In this document: positions 13,877 to 20,171 of the stretch, piece by piece
Position numbering within the stretch: the first letter of the stretch is position 1
Layout: the number at the start of each line of letters is the position of its first letter
Virus record (IMG/VR): IMGVR_UViG_3300047171_000142
Location: 1 to 20,171 of that record
DNA from: a virus
Length of the DNA: 20,171 bases
Direction: 5' to 3' (one strand)
Translations under genes and position numbers: made by a program
The notes under the pieces: generated by a model
The model's database searches: none
Seen by the model: only the letters and a program-made list of their open reading frames with translations
What the model was told of the DNA's origin: nothing

Positions 13877-14119
13877 ATGGATCGTATGATTATCGTGAAA
13901 GCGATTTTCGATCCCGAGGCCCGCGTTTGGTACACCGAATCCAGCGATGTTCACGGTCTTCGGCTTGAAGATGCGAGGCTGGAAACCCTCGTGGATCGCA
14001 TCCCGGGCGCCATTCAGGACCTGCTTGAGTTCGGGTCAGATGGCGATGGCGAGATCGACATTCCCGTCGAGGTGATCGCCAACGCCACCACCCGCGTGAG
14101 GCGACTGGCGGCTGCTTGA
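13877..14119 (+). CDS. hicB: HicB-like antitoxin (DUF1902 type)
   Basis: An 80-residue antitoxin of the short HicB/DUF1902 group. 'VKAIFDPEARVWYTESSDVH' followed by GLRLE is the ferredoxin-like strand pattern of the family, and 'TLVDRIPGAIQDLLEFG' is the following helix. It lacks the extra C-terminal helix-turn-helix or ribbon-helix-helix domain of longer HicBs, so DNA binding, if any, would need another surface. AAGGAG lies ten bases before the ATG. The stop overlaps the toxin start by four bases (TTGA). The antitoxin-first order is less common than hicAB. It should neutralise the adjacent HicA by binding it. Confidence 0.87.
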   Translation: MDRMIIVKAIFDPEARVWYTESSDVHGLRLEDARLETLVDRIPGAIQDLLEFGSDGDGEIDIPVEVIANATTRVRRLAAA

Positions 14120-14307
14120 ACTACACGCGGCTCGTAAAACAGAAATTGGGCGACGCTGGGTGCTGGTTCGTCCGACAGGGACGCGGTGATCACGAGATTT
14201 GGGAAAGCCCGATCAACGGCAAACGATTCACCGTGGATGGGAGCATCCTGTCACGCCACACGGCTAACGGGACATTGAAGGACGCGGGACTGCCCAAGGC
14301 GTTCTGA
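14116..14307 (+). CDS. hicA: HicA-like mRNA interferase toxin
   Basis: A 63-residue toxin with the HicA double-stranded-RNA-binding-like fold. It has 'LVKQKLGDAGCWFVRQGRGD' followed by HEIW with the conserved catalytic His26, then 'RFTVDGSILSRHTANGTLKD' and AGLP at the C terminus. It cleaves mRNA when free of HicB. It starts at TTG 14116 inside the end of hicB, so translation is coupled. All expected motifs are present and the module looks functional. It lies amid late structural genes, between adaptor and gp10-like genes. Confidence 0.9.
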   Translation: MNYTRLVKQKLGDAGCWFVRQGRGDHEIWESPINGKRFTVDGSILSRHTANGTLKDAGLPKAF

Positions 14308-14321
14308 GCGCGTGGTCGTAC

Positions 14322-14999
14322 CTACTTCGGCTTGGTCCCGATGGTGATCTGGGCGTCGAAGGCGCCGATGTCGCCCTCCGAGGCGGTGACGGGGATCTTC
14401 ACGGCTTCGAACGCGTAGCGGATGGCGGCGCCCCGGGCGTCGCCGGGTTTGACGATGATGCGGACGCCCTTGGGGGCGGGGGTGGGATTGCCGAGGTTCT
14501 GAAGCTGGCCCAGATAATTGGCGCTTTCGATGACCTTGACGATCTCGCTGGCATAGATCGAGGATTCCGGGTCCGAGAGGGTCTGGATGCGCACCTGGGG
14601 CGGCCCGGGAATCGCCTTGAGGGCGGCCAGGAGCCTGGCCTTCTGCGCCTCGCTTAAGGCGCGCGGGGCGTTCAGCGTCATTCTGTTCTGCTCGGCCTTG
14701 GCGGCGGCCTGGGCGGCGGCGAGGTCACGCTCGGTTGCCGTGAGGCGGCTTTTCAGGCCGAGGTTCTCCGCCGTAAGGGCGGCGATCTCCAGGCGATCCT
14801 GTTCCTGTTCGTGAGCCGTGGGACCCTTGGCATGGGGCGCGGCGGCGGCGGCCACGGGATGGGGCGCGGAGACAAGGGTCTTTTCCCGGGCGGCGCCGAA
14901 AATAAGGGTTCCCGCGGCGCCCAGCACCACGGCCACGGCGCCGGAGGCGAGCAGGATTTGCGAGGCGAGCAGCCAGAGCCGCAGGGCCGTTGCGGTCAT
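14322..14999 (-). CDS. Membrane-anchored coiled-coil hypothetical protein
   Basis: About 225 residues. A hydrophobic N-terminal segment ('LWLLASQILLASGAVAVVLG', extending to about residue 35) anchors it in the inner membrane. A Pro/Ala linker and a coiled coil with 'AALTAENLGLKSRLTATERD' follow (about residues 60-110). The C-terminal alpha/beta domain includes 'ALSEAQKARLLAALKAIPGP', 'SSIYASEIVKVIESANYLGQ' and 'GVRIIVKPGDARGAAIRYAF'. I have seen similar C-terminal domains in uncharacterised proteobacterial membrane proteins, but no function is known. ATG 14999 is preferred; a GTG at 15005 adds two codons. It runs against the late genes, head to head with the gp10-like gene, so it likely has its own promoter and may be expressed in the lysogen. 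Confidence 0.72.
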   Translation of the reverse strand: MTATALRLWLLASQILLASGAVAVVLGAAGTLIFGAAREKTLVSAPHPVAAAAAPHAKGPTAHEQEQDRLEIAALTAENLGLKSRLTATERDLAAAQAAAKAEQNRMTLNAPRALSEAQKARLLAALKAIPGPPQVRIQTLSDPESSIYASEIVKVIESANYLGQLQNLGNPTPAPKGVRIIVKPGDARGAAIRYAFEAVKIPVTASEGDIGAFDAQITIGTKPK

Positions 15000-15104
15000 A
15001 TCCACGTTTACGCAAATCCCTCTTGGCGCGGCGCGTTCGGGCCTGACGTCTTAATGCGTAACTAATGTCAAATGTGGCGGGTTCCCGCAAGCTACGGAGG
15101 GGCC

Positions 15105-16634
15105 ATGACCAATGTCGGCCAGGGCTCGGCGCCGCCGGACCAGATCGCGCAGTTTCGCAGTGACGGGATCACGGCGGCGACGGGCCTGCGGATTCCGTTC
15201 TTCACCGACGCCTTCAGCCGGGCCTTTGGGTTTCCGGATGTGGTTCCGGTGAACATGCTGATCGAGGAGACGCCGCTGCGGGAGGAGCGGCCCTATGCTC
15301 CTTACGTGGGGCTGCGGGAGGTGCATTATTCGCGGCCGGGGCTGGTCGCCTACCGGAACTACGGCGCGGGGCCGCTGCGCGGGGTGTTTCGGGCGCCCTT
15401 CAGCTATGGGGCCGGATTGTTCGTGGTCAGCGGGACCACGGCTTACAATGTCGCCACGGGGGGCGCCTGCGGGACCATCCCCGGCGCCGACCGGGCGCGG
15501 TGGGCGGCCAGTGAGCAGCAGATGGTGCTGGTCGCGGACGGAGTCGCCTATCTGTTCGACGGGACCAACTTCAACGCGATCAGCAACGGCGTCCTGCCGC
15601 CCGTCTGTGACGTGGCGTGGCTGGGCGACCGGTTCGCCTTCATGGCCACGGGGAGCGACACCTGGTGGTATTCGGAGATTTCCGACGCGGCCAACGAGAC
15701 GGGGCTCGACTTCGCCACGGCCGAGAGCGCGCCGGACCCGAACATCGCCTGCGCGGTCTTGAACGACGAGCTGGTGATCTTCGGCGCCCAGAGCGTCGAG
15801 TTCTGGCAGGTGACGAGCAGCGCCACGGGCCCCTTCGCCCCGGTGGAGGGGAAGGGATACCAGCGGGGATGTATCGCCCGCGACACGGTCCAGTTCGCCG
15901 ATAACGCCCTCTTTTGGGTTGGCGATGATCTGGTGGTCTATCGCGCCGGCGCCGTGCCGCAGCGGATCAGCAGCTCCAGCATCGAGGACAAGATCCGTCA
16001 GTGCGCGGACCCCACGACGCTCACCGCCATCGTGGTGCAGTTCGAGGGGCACGAGATCTATGTGCTGAACGTGCCCGGCGTCGGCTCCTACGCTTACGAC
16101 ATCAGCCGCATCGGGGTGCAGGCTCAGGCCTATGGCGACAGTTACGCGCGCGGCGAGTGGCAGGAGTGGCAGAGCGCCGGGTTCGACACGTTCCGGGGTC
16201 AAGTGGCCCAGATGGTCAGCGGCGTCGCCTATGTGGGGGACATGACCACGGCGGACCTGTGGGTGATGCGGGTCGGCGCCTATGCCGACGCGGCGGGCCC
16301 CCTCAAGCGCCAGGCCAGCGCCTTCATCAAGGTGGAGGAGGGGACGCCGCGCTGTCTCAACATCGTGCTGCATGGCGTGGTGGGGCAGGGAAACGCGGTC
16401 GATCCGGGGAGTGATCCCACGGTGGAAATGCGGTTTAGCGACGATCAAGGGCGCACCTTCTCAGGCTGGAAGGCGGCGAAGTTAGGCAAGATGGGCGCCT
16501 ATCGCACCCGGGCCTTCTGGCAGAGGCTCGGCCTTCTCCGCGCGCCCGGGCGGCTGGTCCAGGTGCGGTGTTCAGACCCGGTGAACGTCGTCTTCAGCCA
16601 CCTGGAGCTGAACGCGACGCGGCCGGCTTATTGA
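15105..16634 (+). CDS. gp10-like packaged DNA stabilisation (tail hub) protein
   Basis: A 509-residue homologue of P22 gp10, the tail hub that sits below the gp4 adaptor and holds DNA in the head. The beta-propeller-like body has repeated strands ('APFSYGAGLFVVSGTTAYNV', 'ASEQQMVLVADGVAYLFDG', 'VCDVAWLGDRFAFMA', 'ELVIFGAQSVEFWQVTSS') and a C-terminal 'EMRFSDDQGRTFSGWKAAKL' motif typical of the family, followed by the closing 'VFSHLELNATRP'. P22 gp10 is about 472 residues. ATG 15105 has GGAGG four bases upstream and is preferred to ATG 15072, which has none. Its place after the adaptor and before fibre genes matches P22 order. This assignment is strong. Confidence 0.88.
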   Translation: MTNVGQGSAPPDQIAQFRSDGITAATGLRIPFFTDAFSRAFGFPDVVPVNMLIEETPLREERPYAPYVGLREVHYSRPGLVAYRNYGAGPLRGVFRAPFSYGAGLFVVSGTTAYNVATGGACGTIPGADRARWAASEQQMVLVADGVAYLFDGTNFNAISNGVLPPVCDVAWLGDRFAFMATGSDTWWYSEISDAANETGLDFATAESAPDPNIACAVLNDELVIFGAQSVEFWQVTSSATGPFAPVEGKGYQRGCIARDTVQFADNALFWVGDDLVVYRAGAVPQRISSSSIEDKIRQCADPTTLTAIVVQFEGHEIYVLNVPGVGSYAYDISRIGVQAQAYGDSYARGEWQEWQSAGFDTFRGQVAQMVSGVAYVGDMTTADLWVMRVGAYADAAGPLKRQASAFIKVEEGTPRCLNIVLHGVVGQGNAVDPGSDPTVEMRFSDDQGRTFSGWKAAKLGKMGAYRTRAFWQRLGLLRAPGRLVQVRCSDPVNVVFSHLELNATRPAY

Positions 16635-16653
16635 GGTGAGCGGCAAGGTTTTC

Positions 16654-16806
16654 TCCGCAGATTACGCAGATTGCGCAGATTTGGGGGGTAGAAGCGCCGC
16701 TGCTTCACGAGCCTAAAGCGCCGCAGGCAATTAATGGCCTTCGGCCGGATAGCCTCCGGCGCCGGAGCTTCCACAAACCATCTGCGAAATCTGCGTAATC
16801 TGCGGA
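16654..16806. repeat. Large composite palindrome, CGCAGAT type (family 2)
   Basis: The left arm (16654-16682) has three CGCAGAT blocks. The right arm (16778-16806) has three ATCTGCG blocks and is complementary at 26 of 29 positions. The interior (16712-16755) repeats the core seen at 5170-5210: GCGCCGCAGGCAAT, then GGCCTTCGGCC. Compared with the element at 5111-5264, the arms changed CACAGAT to CGCAGAT and ATCTGTG to ATCTGCG together. Confidence 0.85.
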
Positions 16807-16843
16807 CAAAAATCACCTTTCCGCGCCGACACGGAGGACGATT

Positions 16844-17263
16844 ATGGCTGACACCCAGGTGCCCGCGCCGCCCTTCGCGGTTGCGTTTCTGTCCGGCGGC
16901 ATGATCGCGCCGGCGTGGCAATCGTGGTTGCTGGCGGTGTGGAACCGGCTGGGCGGGCAGACCGACAAGGTCGAGGCGGCCTATAGCGCGGCAAGCGCGG
17001 CGGCGCCGGCGACGACGGAGGTGGTGGCCACGGGCGGCCTGCAACAGGGCGGCCAGATCAGCGGCAATGTGGGCGTGGCGCTCTATGTGGCCATGACGGA
17101 TGTGGCGTCCTTACCCACCACGGGGGTGAATGTGGGCGATTGGGCCTATGCCCTGGACGGCTGCAAGGTCGGCGAGGCGAGCGGATCGGGGACGGGAGTT
17201 CCGGTCTGGTGGTCGCGCACCGCCTGGTACGCGGTGGATAGCGGGGCCGTGGTGGGGGCTTAA
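16844..17263 (+). CDS. Small phage tail/fibre-like structural protein
   Basis: A 139-residue protein. Residues 1-45 ('MIAPAWQSWLLAVWNRLGGQ') match the N-terminal pattern of small phage fibre or tip proteins that begin with a 'P..W..wl..lw.r.GG' helix. The C-terminal part is Gly/Ser/Val-rich and beta-like ('GVPVWWSRTAWYAVDSGAV'), like fibre tip domains. GGAGGACG precedes the ATG by a few bases. It follows the gp10-like gene, in the region where P22 has the gp26 needle. Exact role is unknown; tail tip or fibre accessory is likely. Confidence 0.62.
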   Translation: MADTQVPAPPFAVAFLSGGMIAPAWQSWLLAVWNRLGGQTDKVEAAYSAASAAAPATTEVVATGGLQQGGQISGNVGVALYVAMTDVASLPTTGVNVGDWAYALDGCKVGEASGSGTGVPVWWSRTAWYAVDSGAVVGA

Positions 17264-17267
17264 CCTT

Positions 17268-17397
17268 CCCCGTCATCCCGCACGAAGCGCAGCGAAGATG
17301 CGGGACTCAGGGGATCAGTTGCGATGCGTGGGTTCGTGAACCGCGGAATCGCATCCAGTCCCCTGGGTCGGTTCGCTTCGCGCCCCGGGATGACGGG
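17268..17397. repeat. REP-like inverted pair, family 1, upstream of fibre gene
   Basis: A forward unit starts CCCCGTCATCCCG (17268-17280) and has GAAGCGCAGCGAAGATGCGG and a CAGGGGATCAG tail. An inverted unit ends CGGGATGACGGG (17386-17397) and has GAATCGCATCCAGTCCCC. Tails face each other, as at 6480-6609. The pair fills the gap between the two fibre genes. Confidence 0.85.
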
Positions 17398-17432
17398 TAA
17401 GGGTAAGCCCGGGTTTTGAGAGAGATCACGAT

Positions 17433-18185
17433 ATGACCGGCACGCTCCTGCATGATCCCGTGATCCGGGCGGTGGATGACAATGGCGACCCGATCAGCGG
17501 GGCGCAGCTGCAGTTCTATGCGAGCGGCACGACGACGCCCCAGGCGGTCTATACGGACGACACGCTGGGAACACCGCTTTCCAACCCCGTGGTCGCCGAC
17601 TCCGGCGGCCTGTTCGCGCCGATCTTCCTGAACCCCAGCCTGATCTATCGCGCCCTGCTGCTCAACGCCGCGGGGACGCTCATCGCGGAGATCGACCCGA
17701 TCAACGGCAGCCAGACGCCCGCGGCGGGGTCGATCACGGCGGCCATGCTGGCCGCCGGCGCGGCGGCGGGAAATCTGGGATACACCCCGCTGAACAAGGC
17801 GGGCGACACGGCGACGAACCTCTTGATCGTCAATAGCGCCCTTTCCGCCACGAGCGCGGGGTATCTGGGCGCGCCGGTGAATGAGGAGGACGCGGCCTAT
17901 GCGTTCGTCATCACCGACGCGGGGAAGATGGTGCGGGGCAATAATGCCAGCCCCATGGCCTGGACGATCCCGCCAAACAGCGCCGTGGCCTTTCCGGTGG
18001 GCACGGCGATCGTGGTGCGCAATGTCGGGGCCGGAACGATCACCATCACGCGGGGCGCTGGCGTCACGCAGCTGCTGGCCGGCGGCTCGACATCGAAGGA
18101 CGTGGCCCTGGCCCAATGGGGCATGGCGACCCTGATCCAGGAGAGCGCCAATAGCTGGGTGATCAGCGGCACGGGGATTTCGTGA
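17433..18185 (+). CDS. Tail fibre or needle protein
   Basis: A 250-residue fibre protein. The N terminus ('PISGAQLQFYASGTTTPQAV', then 'YTDDTLGTPLSNPVVADSGG') is the immunoglobulin-like attachment domain common in phage fibres. The middle has 'NLGYTPLNKAGDTATN', the phage tail-fibre repeat. The C terminus (about residues 160-250) is beta-rich with 'GTAIVVRNVGAGTITITRGA', resembling knob domains. It sits where P22 encodes gp26 (needle), before a gp14-like gene. The start ATG 17433 has only GAGAG upstream. Its stop overlaps the next gene's GTG start (GTGA). It likely forms a short tail fibre or the needle tip. Family-level recognition only. Confidence 0.78.
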   Translation: MTGTLLHDPVIRAVDDNGDPISGAQLQFYASGTTTPQAVYTDDTLGTPLSNPVVADSGGLFAPIFLNPSLIYRALLLNAAGTLIAEIDPINGSQTPAAGSITAAMLAAGAAAGNLGYTPLNKAGDTATNLLIVNSALSATSAGYLGAPVNEEDAAYAFVITDAGKMVRGNNASPMAWTIPPNSAVAFPVGTAIVVRNVGAGTITITRGAGVTQLLAGGSTSKDVALAQWGMATLIQESANSWVISGTGIS

Positions 18186-18547
18186 GCGGGGCGGTTCTGG
18201 CCCTGGCCGGCGCGGGGGCGACCGGCGGCGGATCGGGAACGCCGGGGACGATCAGCTGGAGCAATGTCTCCTCCGTGGCGGGCGGGGCGACCAATTCCCA
18301 GACCCTCACCGGCGTAACCGGCTCTCTGACGATCAGCGCCACCAATAGCGGGGATTCGACGCTGGGCTATACCCTCAACGGCACGAGCCAGCCCTATACG
18401 GGCGCCTTCGCCTGGCCCAATGGCCAGACTCTGGCCTGGTATCTGATCGCCCCGGGCGCCGGCACGGTGACGGTGAGCGACGCCGGCGGGGTGCTGGCCA
18501 GCTTCAGCTACAGCATCCGGGACCCGAGGAATGGGGAGTTTTCGTAG
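18182..18547 (+). CDS. Small Gly/Ser/Thr-rich fibre accessory protein
   Basis: A 121-residue protein starting at GTG 18182, which overlaps the fibre stop as GTGA. It is rich in Gly, Ser and Thr and reads as alternating beta strands ('SLTISATNSGDSTLGYTLNG', 'GTVTVSDAGGVLASFSYSI'). No named family is recognised. Coupling to the fibre gene and similar composition suggest it is part of the same fibre or tip. The stop TAG shares its final G with the GTG start of the next gene. Confidence 0.65.
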   Translation: MSGAVLALAGAGATGGGSGTPGTISWSNVSSVAGGATNSQTLTGVTGSLTISATNSGDSTLGYTLNGTSQPYTGAFAWPNGQTLAWYLIAPGAGTVTVSDAGGVLASFSYSIRDPRNGEFS

Positions 18548-19017
18548 TGCGCATTCGCGTCGAGCGAGACCCGGCGTTCTGGACAGCGGTGGCGGGCCAT
18601 CCGGCGGTGATCGGGATGATGAACGGGGCTGATCCGAGGATCATCGGGACCCTGGCGCTTTCGGATCGGGTGCTGCCCCTGGCGGCGACGCACGGGGGTT
18701 TTCTGTTTATTCGGCAGGATCCTCTGGGCATGGTCTGCGAACTGCACACCCTGTTTACACCGGAAGGCTGGGGCCGGGAGGCGTGGGCGGCGGGGATCAA
18801 GGCCCTGGGGGCCGTGTGGCTGCTGAACTTCCAACTCATCACCACGCTGGAGATGCGCGCCAACTGGCGCAGCCAGCCGCCCAGGAGCTTCGGGTTTCAG
18901 CGGGCCGGGGACTGGCGCGCGACGCCGCACGGCGAGGCGCGGATGTGGATACTGACCAAGGCCGGGTGGGACGCTTCCCCCGCCGCGAAACGAAGGAGGG
19001 CGAGATGCCTGCACTAA
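18547..19017 (+). CDS. gp14/DUF2824-like protein with GNAT-like fold
   Basis: A 156-residue protein starting at GTG 18547, sharing one base with the preceding stop. 'GGFLFIRQDPLGMVCELHTL' followed by 'FTPEGWGREAW' is the strand-turn-helix of GNAT acetyltransferases, and 'ITTLEMRANWRSQPPRSFGF' resembles their late motif. P22 gp14 (DUF2824) occupies the same place, between the needle and the gp7 injection protein, and is of similar length. Its role in P22 assembly is poorly defined. The Lys/Arg-rich C terminus overlaps the gp7-like start. Whether it has acetyltransferase activity cannot be told. Confidence 0.72.
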   Translation: MRIRVERDPAFWTAVAGHPAVIGMMNGADPRIIGTLALSDRVLPLAATHGGFLFIRQDPLGMVCELHTLFTPEGWGREAWAAGIKALGAVWLLNFQLITTLEMRANWRSQPPRSFGFQRAGDWRATPHGEARMWILTKAGWDASPAAKRRRARCLH

Positions 19018-19697
19018 TTCCAGCCCTGGTGATCGGGGCGGGCGCCGTCACCGGCGCGGCCATCACCGCCGGGGCCACCAACAACGCGGCCAACGCCGCC
19101 ACCAGCGCGGCCGAGGCCAATAACGCCCTGCAAAGCCAGATCTACAGCCAGAACAGCGCCAATGAGCAGCCCTATATCCAGAGCGGCGACACGGCCAATA
19201 CGGCGCTGCAAGAGTTTCTGGGTCTCGGCGGCGACCCGGCCGCCAGCCAGGCGGCGCTGAATAATTACCTCAATTCGACCGGATACCAGTTCAACCTGCA
19301 ACAGGGCGAACAGGCGGCGGAGCAGAACGCCGCTTCATCCGGGATGCTGAACAGCGGGGCGACGCTGAAGGCCCTGGATCAATATGGCACGGGCCTCGCC
19401 GACCAATATGGCCAGCAATATGAGCAGAACCTGCAAGGCGTGGTCAGCACCGGCGAAGGGGCGGCCAATGCCCTCTCCGGCCAGGGCCAGAGCTACGCCA
19501 ATGCGGTGAGCAGCAACAACAACAGCGCCGCCACGGCCACGGGCAACGCGGCCCTGGCGGGATCAAGCAACGTCAACAGCCTGATCGGCAATGCGCTCAG
19601 CGCCTATGGAACCCAGGCCGGCCTCTCCAGCTTCGGCGGGCCCAGCGGCGGGTCGAGCCAGGCGATCAGCAATGCTCTGGGCGCGATTGGAGGTTAA
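19005..19697 (+). CDS. gp7-like DNA injection (ejection) protein
   Basis: A 230-residue protein starting at ATG 19005 after AGGAGGG, inside the end of the gp14-like gene. The N terminus is a hydrophobic Gly/Ala segment ('IPALVIGAGAVTGAAITAGA'), followed by an Ala/Asn/Gln-rich helical body ('AAEANNALQSQIYSQNSANE', 'GYQFNLQQGEQAAEQNAASS', 'DQYGTGLADQYGQQYEQNLQ'). P22 gp7 and similar ejected proteins have this composition and position; they leave the head with the DNA and help it cross the periplasm. No enzymatic motif is seen. Position, hydrophobic start and repeats of AAxA/NAA type support the call. Confidence 0.75.
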   Translation: MPALIPALVIGAGAVTGAAITAGATNNAANAATSAAEANNALQSQIYSQNSANEQPYIQSGDTANTALQEFLGLGGDPAASQAALNNYLNSTGYQFNLQQGEQAAEQNAASSGMLNSGATLKALDQYGTGLADQYGQQYEQNLQGVVSTGEGAANALSGQGQSYANAVSSNNNSAATATGNAALAGSSNVNSLIGNALSAYGTQAGLSSFGGPSGGSSQAISNALGAIGG

Positions 19698-19700
19698 GCC

Positions 19701-20171
19701 ATGCCGGATGGGGTGAATATCGACTGGGGGCTGATCAAACAGCCGGACTATGTGGGGGATTACGCCAATGCGTTCGCCGTGGGGCGGCGGATGGCGCAGG
19801 CGCAAGGAGCGCCGCCCTCCGTGAACGCCTTCACGACAGGCTCGCCGGCCGCCTCGGCGGCCGCGCCCGCGCCCGTCACCACGTCCCCGGACGACATGGC
19901 GGCCCATATGGCCAGCCTGGATGGGCCGGGCCGGGCCCGGGCGGCGGAGCAGGCCGACCTTTTGGCCAGTCTCGGGACGGGACTTCGGGCCTATCCCTAT
20001 GGCCAGCGCCCGGGCATTCTGGCTCACTTGGCCCCGGCCCTGATCGCCCGGGGGGCGCCGCCCGCGGCCCTGGCCGCCTCTGATCCCACAGACGCGGCTC
20101 TGGACGGGATCATCGATCAGGCCCGGATGATCGGCCAGGGCCTTGCCGGGCTTGGCGACGCGGCTCTTTAA
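19701..20171 (+). CDS. Hypothetical late protein in injection-protein region
   Basis: A 156-residue complete protein, stopping at the last base of the window. It starts four bases after the gp7-like stop. The N terminus 'DWGLIKQPDYVGDYANAFAV' then GRRMAQ is a pattern I associate with small late phage proteins. A Pro/Ala linker follows (about residues 40-62). The C-terminal helices contain 'RPGILAHLAPALIARGAPPA' and 'DGIIDQARMIGQGLAGL'. No function is known. P22 has gp20 and gp16 here, and larger injection proteins would be expected just downstream. It may be an accessory ejection protein or a chaperone. Confidence 0.65.
   Translation: MPDGVNIDWGLIKQPDYVGDYANAFAVGRRMAQAQGAPPSVNAFTTGSPAASAAAPAPVTTSPDDMAAHMASLDGPGRARAAEQADLLASLGTGLRAYPYGQRPGILAHLAPALIARGAPPAALAASDPTDAALDGIIDQARMIGQGLAGLGDAAL

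Noticed and set aside
15006-15071. Divergent operator from TTACGCA (15008) and TGCGTAA (15055)
   Set aside because: The two heptamers are inverted but 40 bases apart and no clear promoter hexamers accompany them; chance is likely.
15051-16448. 465-residue reverse-strand open frame
   Set aside because: It lies wholly antisense to the well-supported gp10-like gene and reads as low-complexity His/Gly/Arg sequence typical of a high-G+C shadow frame.

Overview
The window is the structural (late) region of a P22-like short-tailed phage, most likely a prophage in a high-G+C alphaproteobacterium. It opens on the portal start codon and ends on the stop of a small gene in the injection-protein region. 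The recognisable core follows the P22 gene order: portal (gp1-like), scaffold, major capsid protein, tail adaptor (gp4-like), plug or DNA-stabilisation protein (gp10-like), fibre genes in the gp26 position, a gp14-like protein and a gp7-like injection protein. The capsid protein looks like the N4-gp56/DUF4043 family, so the particle may be a mosaic. Terminase, integrase, replication and repressor genes are not in the window. The host assignment rests on base composition, the GIY-YIG and small hypothetical protein types, and the 'CGTCATCCCG' intergenic repeats. It is an inference.

Layout: 1-1860 portal. 1900-3146 accessory island with a RelE-type toxin, its possible antitoxin, and a reverse-strand GIY-YIG nuclease bracketed by inverted repeats. 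3225-5781 scaffold, capsid and a possible decoration protein. 5793-7549 lysis region: a membrane/coiled-coil protein, a GH24 endolysin joined in frame to a Pam3-gp28-like holin through repeat DNA, and an unknown protein. 7555-8202 first gp4-like adaptor. 8280-12520 surface cassette: FkbM methyltransferase, a 52-residue acidic protein, a beta-helix tailspike with a signal peptide, and an EpsG-like polysaccharide polymerase. 12565-13008 two small conserved proteins. 13027-13710 second gp4-like adaptor. 13809-14307 hicBA toxin-antitoxin module with operator-like palindromes. 14322-14999 reverse-strand membrane coiled-coil protein. 15105-16634 gp10-like. 16844-18547 short fibre proteins. 18547-20171 gp14-like, gp7-like and a further small late protein.

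The core genes would build head, portal vertex, tail and injection apparatus. The lysis genes release particles. The central cassette would recognise and remodel surface polysaccharide, plausibly giving lysogenic conversion and superinfection exclusion. The toxin-antitoxin modules would stabilise the prophage.

The most unusual layer is non-coding. At least four families of dispersed palindromic repeats occupy many of the gaps between genes. One family flanks the GIY-YIG gene in inverted orientation and elsewhere lies inside an open frame joining endolysin to holin. Another has two copies whose arms differ in sequence but keep pairing. A third has near-identical half-units inside the scaffold gene. 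No tRNA, rRNA, CRISPR array or complete insertion sequence was seen, and no gap between genes exceeds about 300 bases.
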